Shown here: positions 62,763-64,000 of the stretch, piece after piece
Numbering within the stretch: the first letter of the stretch is position 1
Layout of the letters: every line of letters starts with the position of its first letter
NCBI RefSeq assembly: GCF_002150505.1
Contig: NZ_MSSV01000008.1
Coordinates: forward strand, 124,001 to 188,000
DNA length: 64,000 nt
Reading direction: 5' to 3'
DNA from: Algoriphagus ratkowskyi
Lineage (GTDB): Bacteria > Bacteroidota > Bacteroidia > Cytophagales > Cyclobacteriaceae
Position numbers and translations under genes: made by a program
The notes under the pieces: model-generated
The model's database searches: none
What the model was told of the DNA's origin: nothing
Seen by the model: only the letters and a program-made list of their open reading frames with translations

Positions 62763-63884
62763 ATGAGTGAAAAATCAGCTTCCCGAATTCCTGTCTTGAT
62801 TACGTCAAGCCTTAAGCCCGTCAAAGATACGAGAGCTTGGGGAAAGCTTGGCCTTTCATTGCGAGAAACAGGTCAATTCGAATTAAGTTTTATGGGATTT
62901 TCACCAAAAGCCTTGGAAAATTACGAAGATGAAAAGTATTATACTTCAATTTCAAAGGCTCACTCAGGTTGGGGAAGGATCTACTCACAGATTAAATTTC
63001 TAAAAATTTTACTGATCGTCAAACCAAAAATTCTGATTTGTTGCACCTACGAATACCTTGCAATTGCTTCAATATTTAAAGGGATTTTAGAGTACAAGTT
63101 GGTCTATGATGTTCAGGAAAATTATGTCAAAAACCTAGAGCTAAATCCTACTCTAAGCCCAAGTAAAAAATCGAAATTAAGCCGACTTATTAACTGGCTT
63201 GAAAGGACAAATGGAGTTGATTTATTTCTTCTAGCTGAGAAATGTTATGCTGAAGAGATGCCAGAAAAGACTCCTTTTTTAATCTTGGAAAATACGTTTG
63301 CAGGAATAATTAGACCGGTTAAGACTATACAATTTGAGAAAAAAAAAGGCTATAGATTTTTGATTTCCGGTACACTTACTCCAGCTTTTGGGACACTAGA
63401 AGCAATCAATTGGTTTAAAGAAATTCTGAAAGAATTCCCGGAATCTACCCTCAAAATAATAGGACATTGTTCTCTAGATTCTTTCAAGATCGAGCTACAT
63501 AAAGCTTGTGAAAACATCGCACAAATTAAGCTAAAAGCTTCCAATTTGCCTGTACCGCACGAGGAGATTATTATTGCATATTCTGGGATAGACTTTGCAA
63601 TTTTACCCTATCAAAACAGAGACGCAATTAAGGATAAAATGCCAACCAAACTTTTCGAATCAGCGGCTCTCGGAGTTCCTGTTTTGATTGGTGGTAATCC
63701 AAAATGGCTAGACTTTTTAGCTCCATTTTCTGGAGGGTTCCCAATAGACTTTTTCGACTTTGAGCACGCATCACTGCAATTCAATGCTGCACTAAATCAG
63801 ACATATTTCACTCAAAGTCCTGAGGAATCCATCCTGTGGAAATCTCAGCATTCTGATTTCATCTCCGCGATCAACTCCCTTTAA
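62763..63884 (+). CDS. Glycosyltransferase, GT4-like (GT-B fold)
   Basis: The 373-residue protein has an N-terminal half with LKPVKDTRAWGKLGLSLRE and KLVYDVQENYVKNLE. The C-terminal nucleotide-sugar-binding half contains FLISGTLTPAFGTLEAINWF, DFAILPYQNRDAIKDKMPTK and KLFESAALGVPVLIGG. The E-x7-E region (here KLFESAALGVPV) is typical of family 4 retaining enzymes. It has no signal peptide; one hydrophobic stretch may touch the membrane. Donor and acceptor are unknown. No other glycan genes are visible before the edge. Confidence 0.8.
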   Translation: MSEKSASRIPVLITSSLKPVKDTRAWGKLGLSLRETGQFELSFMGFSPKALENYEDEKYYTSISKAHSGWGRIYSQIKFLKILLIVKPKILICCTYEYLAIASIFKGILEYKLVYDVQENYVKNLELNPTLSPSKKSKLSRLINWLERTNGVDLFLLAEKCYAEEMPEKTPFLILENTFAGIIRPVKTIQFEKKKGYRFLISGTLTPAFGTLEAINWFKEILKEFPESTLKIIGHCSLDSFKIELHKACENIAQIKLKASNLPVPHEEIIIAYSGIDFAILPYQNRDAIKDKMPTKLFESAALGVPVLIGGNPKWLDFLAPFSGGFPIDFFDFEHASLQFNAALNQTYFTQSPEESILWKSQHSDFISAINSL

Positions 63885-63897
63885 GTTATAAACGGTA

Positions 63898-63925
63898 TGT
63901 GGATTACTATCCACACTTATCCACC
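63898..63925. promoter_or_regulatory. Cluster of three DnaA-box-like 9-mers
   Basis: Within 28 bases lie TAATCCACA (minus strand), CTATCCACA and TTATCCACC, each one base from the DnaA-box consensus TTATCCACA, followed by AT-rich DNA. The first two form a hairpin (TGTGGAT-TACT-ATCCACA). It could be part of an origin or a DnaA-regulated site, or only a weak terminator after the glycosyltransferase gene. Confidence 0.35.
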
Positions 63926-64000
63926 TATGCCCTATTTTAAACACTCGATTTGACAAAATGGAAACTGCCTTTATTTTGTTAAAACAGTATTTTAACTGCA

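Overview
The window looks like chromosomal DNA from a member of the Bacteroidota, most likely order Cytophagales and close to the family Cyclobacteriaceae (Algoriphagus-like). The reasons are a short primary sigma factor of 287 residues without region 1.1, promoters of the TTTG-N19-TAnnTTTG type, DUF5686 / carboxypeptidase-regulatory outer-membrane proteins, 6-bladed beta-propeller lipoproteins, a BshB1 bacillithiol deacetylase, several Tat-dependent Gfo/Idh/MocA oxidoreductases, and AT-rich spacers holding low-complexity words. The genus is an inference. The sequence is mostly housekeeping and sugar-metabolism DNA. I see no CRISPR array, prophage, intact insertion sequence or recognisable defence island.

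Layout. 1-12.2 kb: the start of a secreted TPR-like protein (minus strand), a helix-hairpin-helix DUF4332 protein, a HerA-like ATPase, a flavoprotein overlapping an Hpt-like protein, a YheT-type hydrolase, a membrane-anchored GltB-like protein, L-2-hydroxyglutarate oxidase, a DUF5686 protein and a beta-propeller lipoprotein. 12.4-15.8 kb: the translation cluster thrS-infC-rpmI-rplT. 15.9-17.2 kb: an Nramp homologue without the usual metal-binding motif. 17.3-23.3 kb: an N-acetylglucosamine catabolic operon (nagB, sugar MFS transporter, nagA, two Tat-exported oxidoreductases) behind a good promoter and two palindromes. 23.4-29.1 kb: a GH3-family protein, a zinc peptidase, a prohibitin-like protein and an SLC13 transporter, with a repeat-rich 0.9 kb gap. 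29.2-31.9 kb: a REP-like hairpin cluster, a 47-residue membrane peptide and a LytS/LytR two-component pair. 32-38.7 kb: an AraC regulator facing a ThuA / dehydrogenase / cupredoxin fusion lipoprotein, a sugar isomerase and a third Gfo/Idh protein, which looks like a sugar-oxidation locus.

38.9-53.1 kb: a CDP-alcohol phosphatidyltransferase, a small secreted protein, a decayed GIY-YIG gene, tRNA-Thr, a DUF349 protein with YqgE, pdxH facing bshB1, the trxB-M23 peptidase-bshB1 run, the primary sigma factor, rpsO-pnp with an intervening hairpin, an LptF/LptG permease and a START-like protein. 53.3-53.7 kb: tRNA-Met flanked by two decayed tRNA-Met-like copies. 53.7-58.7 kb: a GH63-like glucosidase, a glucose-dehydrogenase-type SDR and a succinate-semialdehyde dehydrogenase on one strand. 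58.9-64 kb: glnS with a C-terminal extension, a TPR lipoprotein, dapD and a glycosyltransferase; three DnaA-box-like 9-mers lie at the right edge.

No single gene cluster stands out as a clearly new system. The most unusual items are the tRNA-Met remnant in which two arms are replaced by perfect palindromes, the diverged repeat pair at 26.8-27.2 kb, the dehydrogenase fusion that ends in a type I copper domain rather than cytochrome c, the motif-less Nramp homologue, and the 47-residue membrane peptide in front of the LytS kinase.
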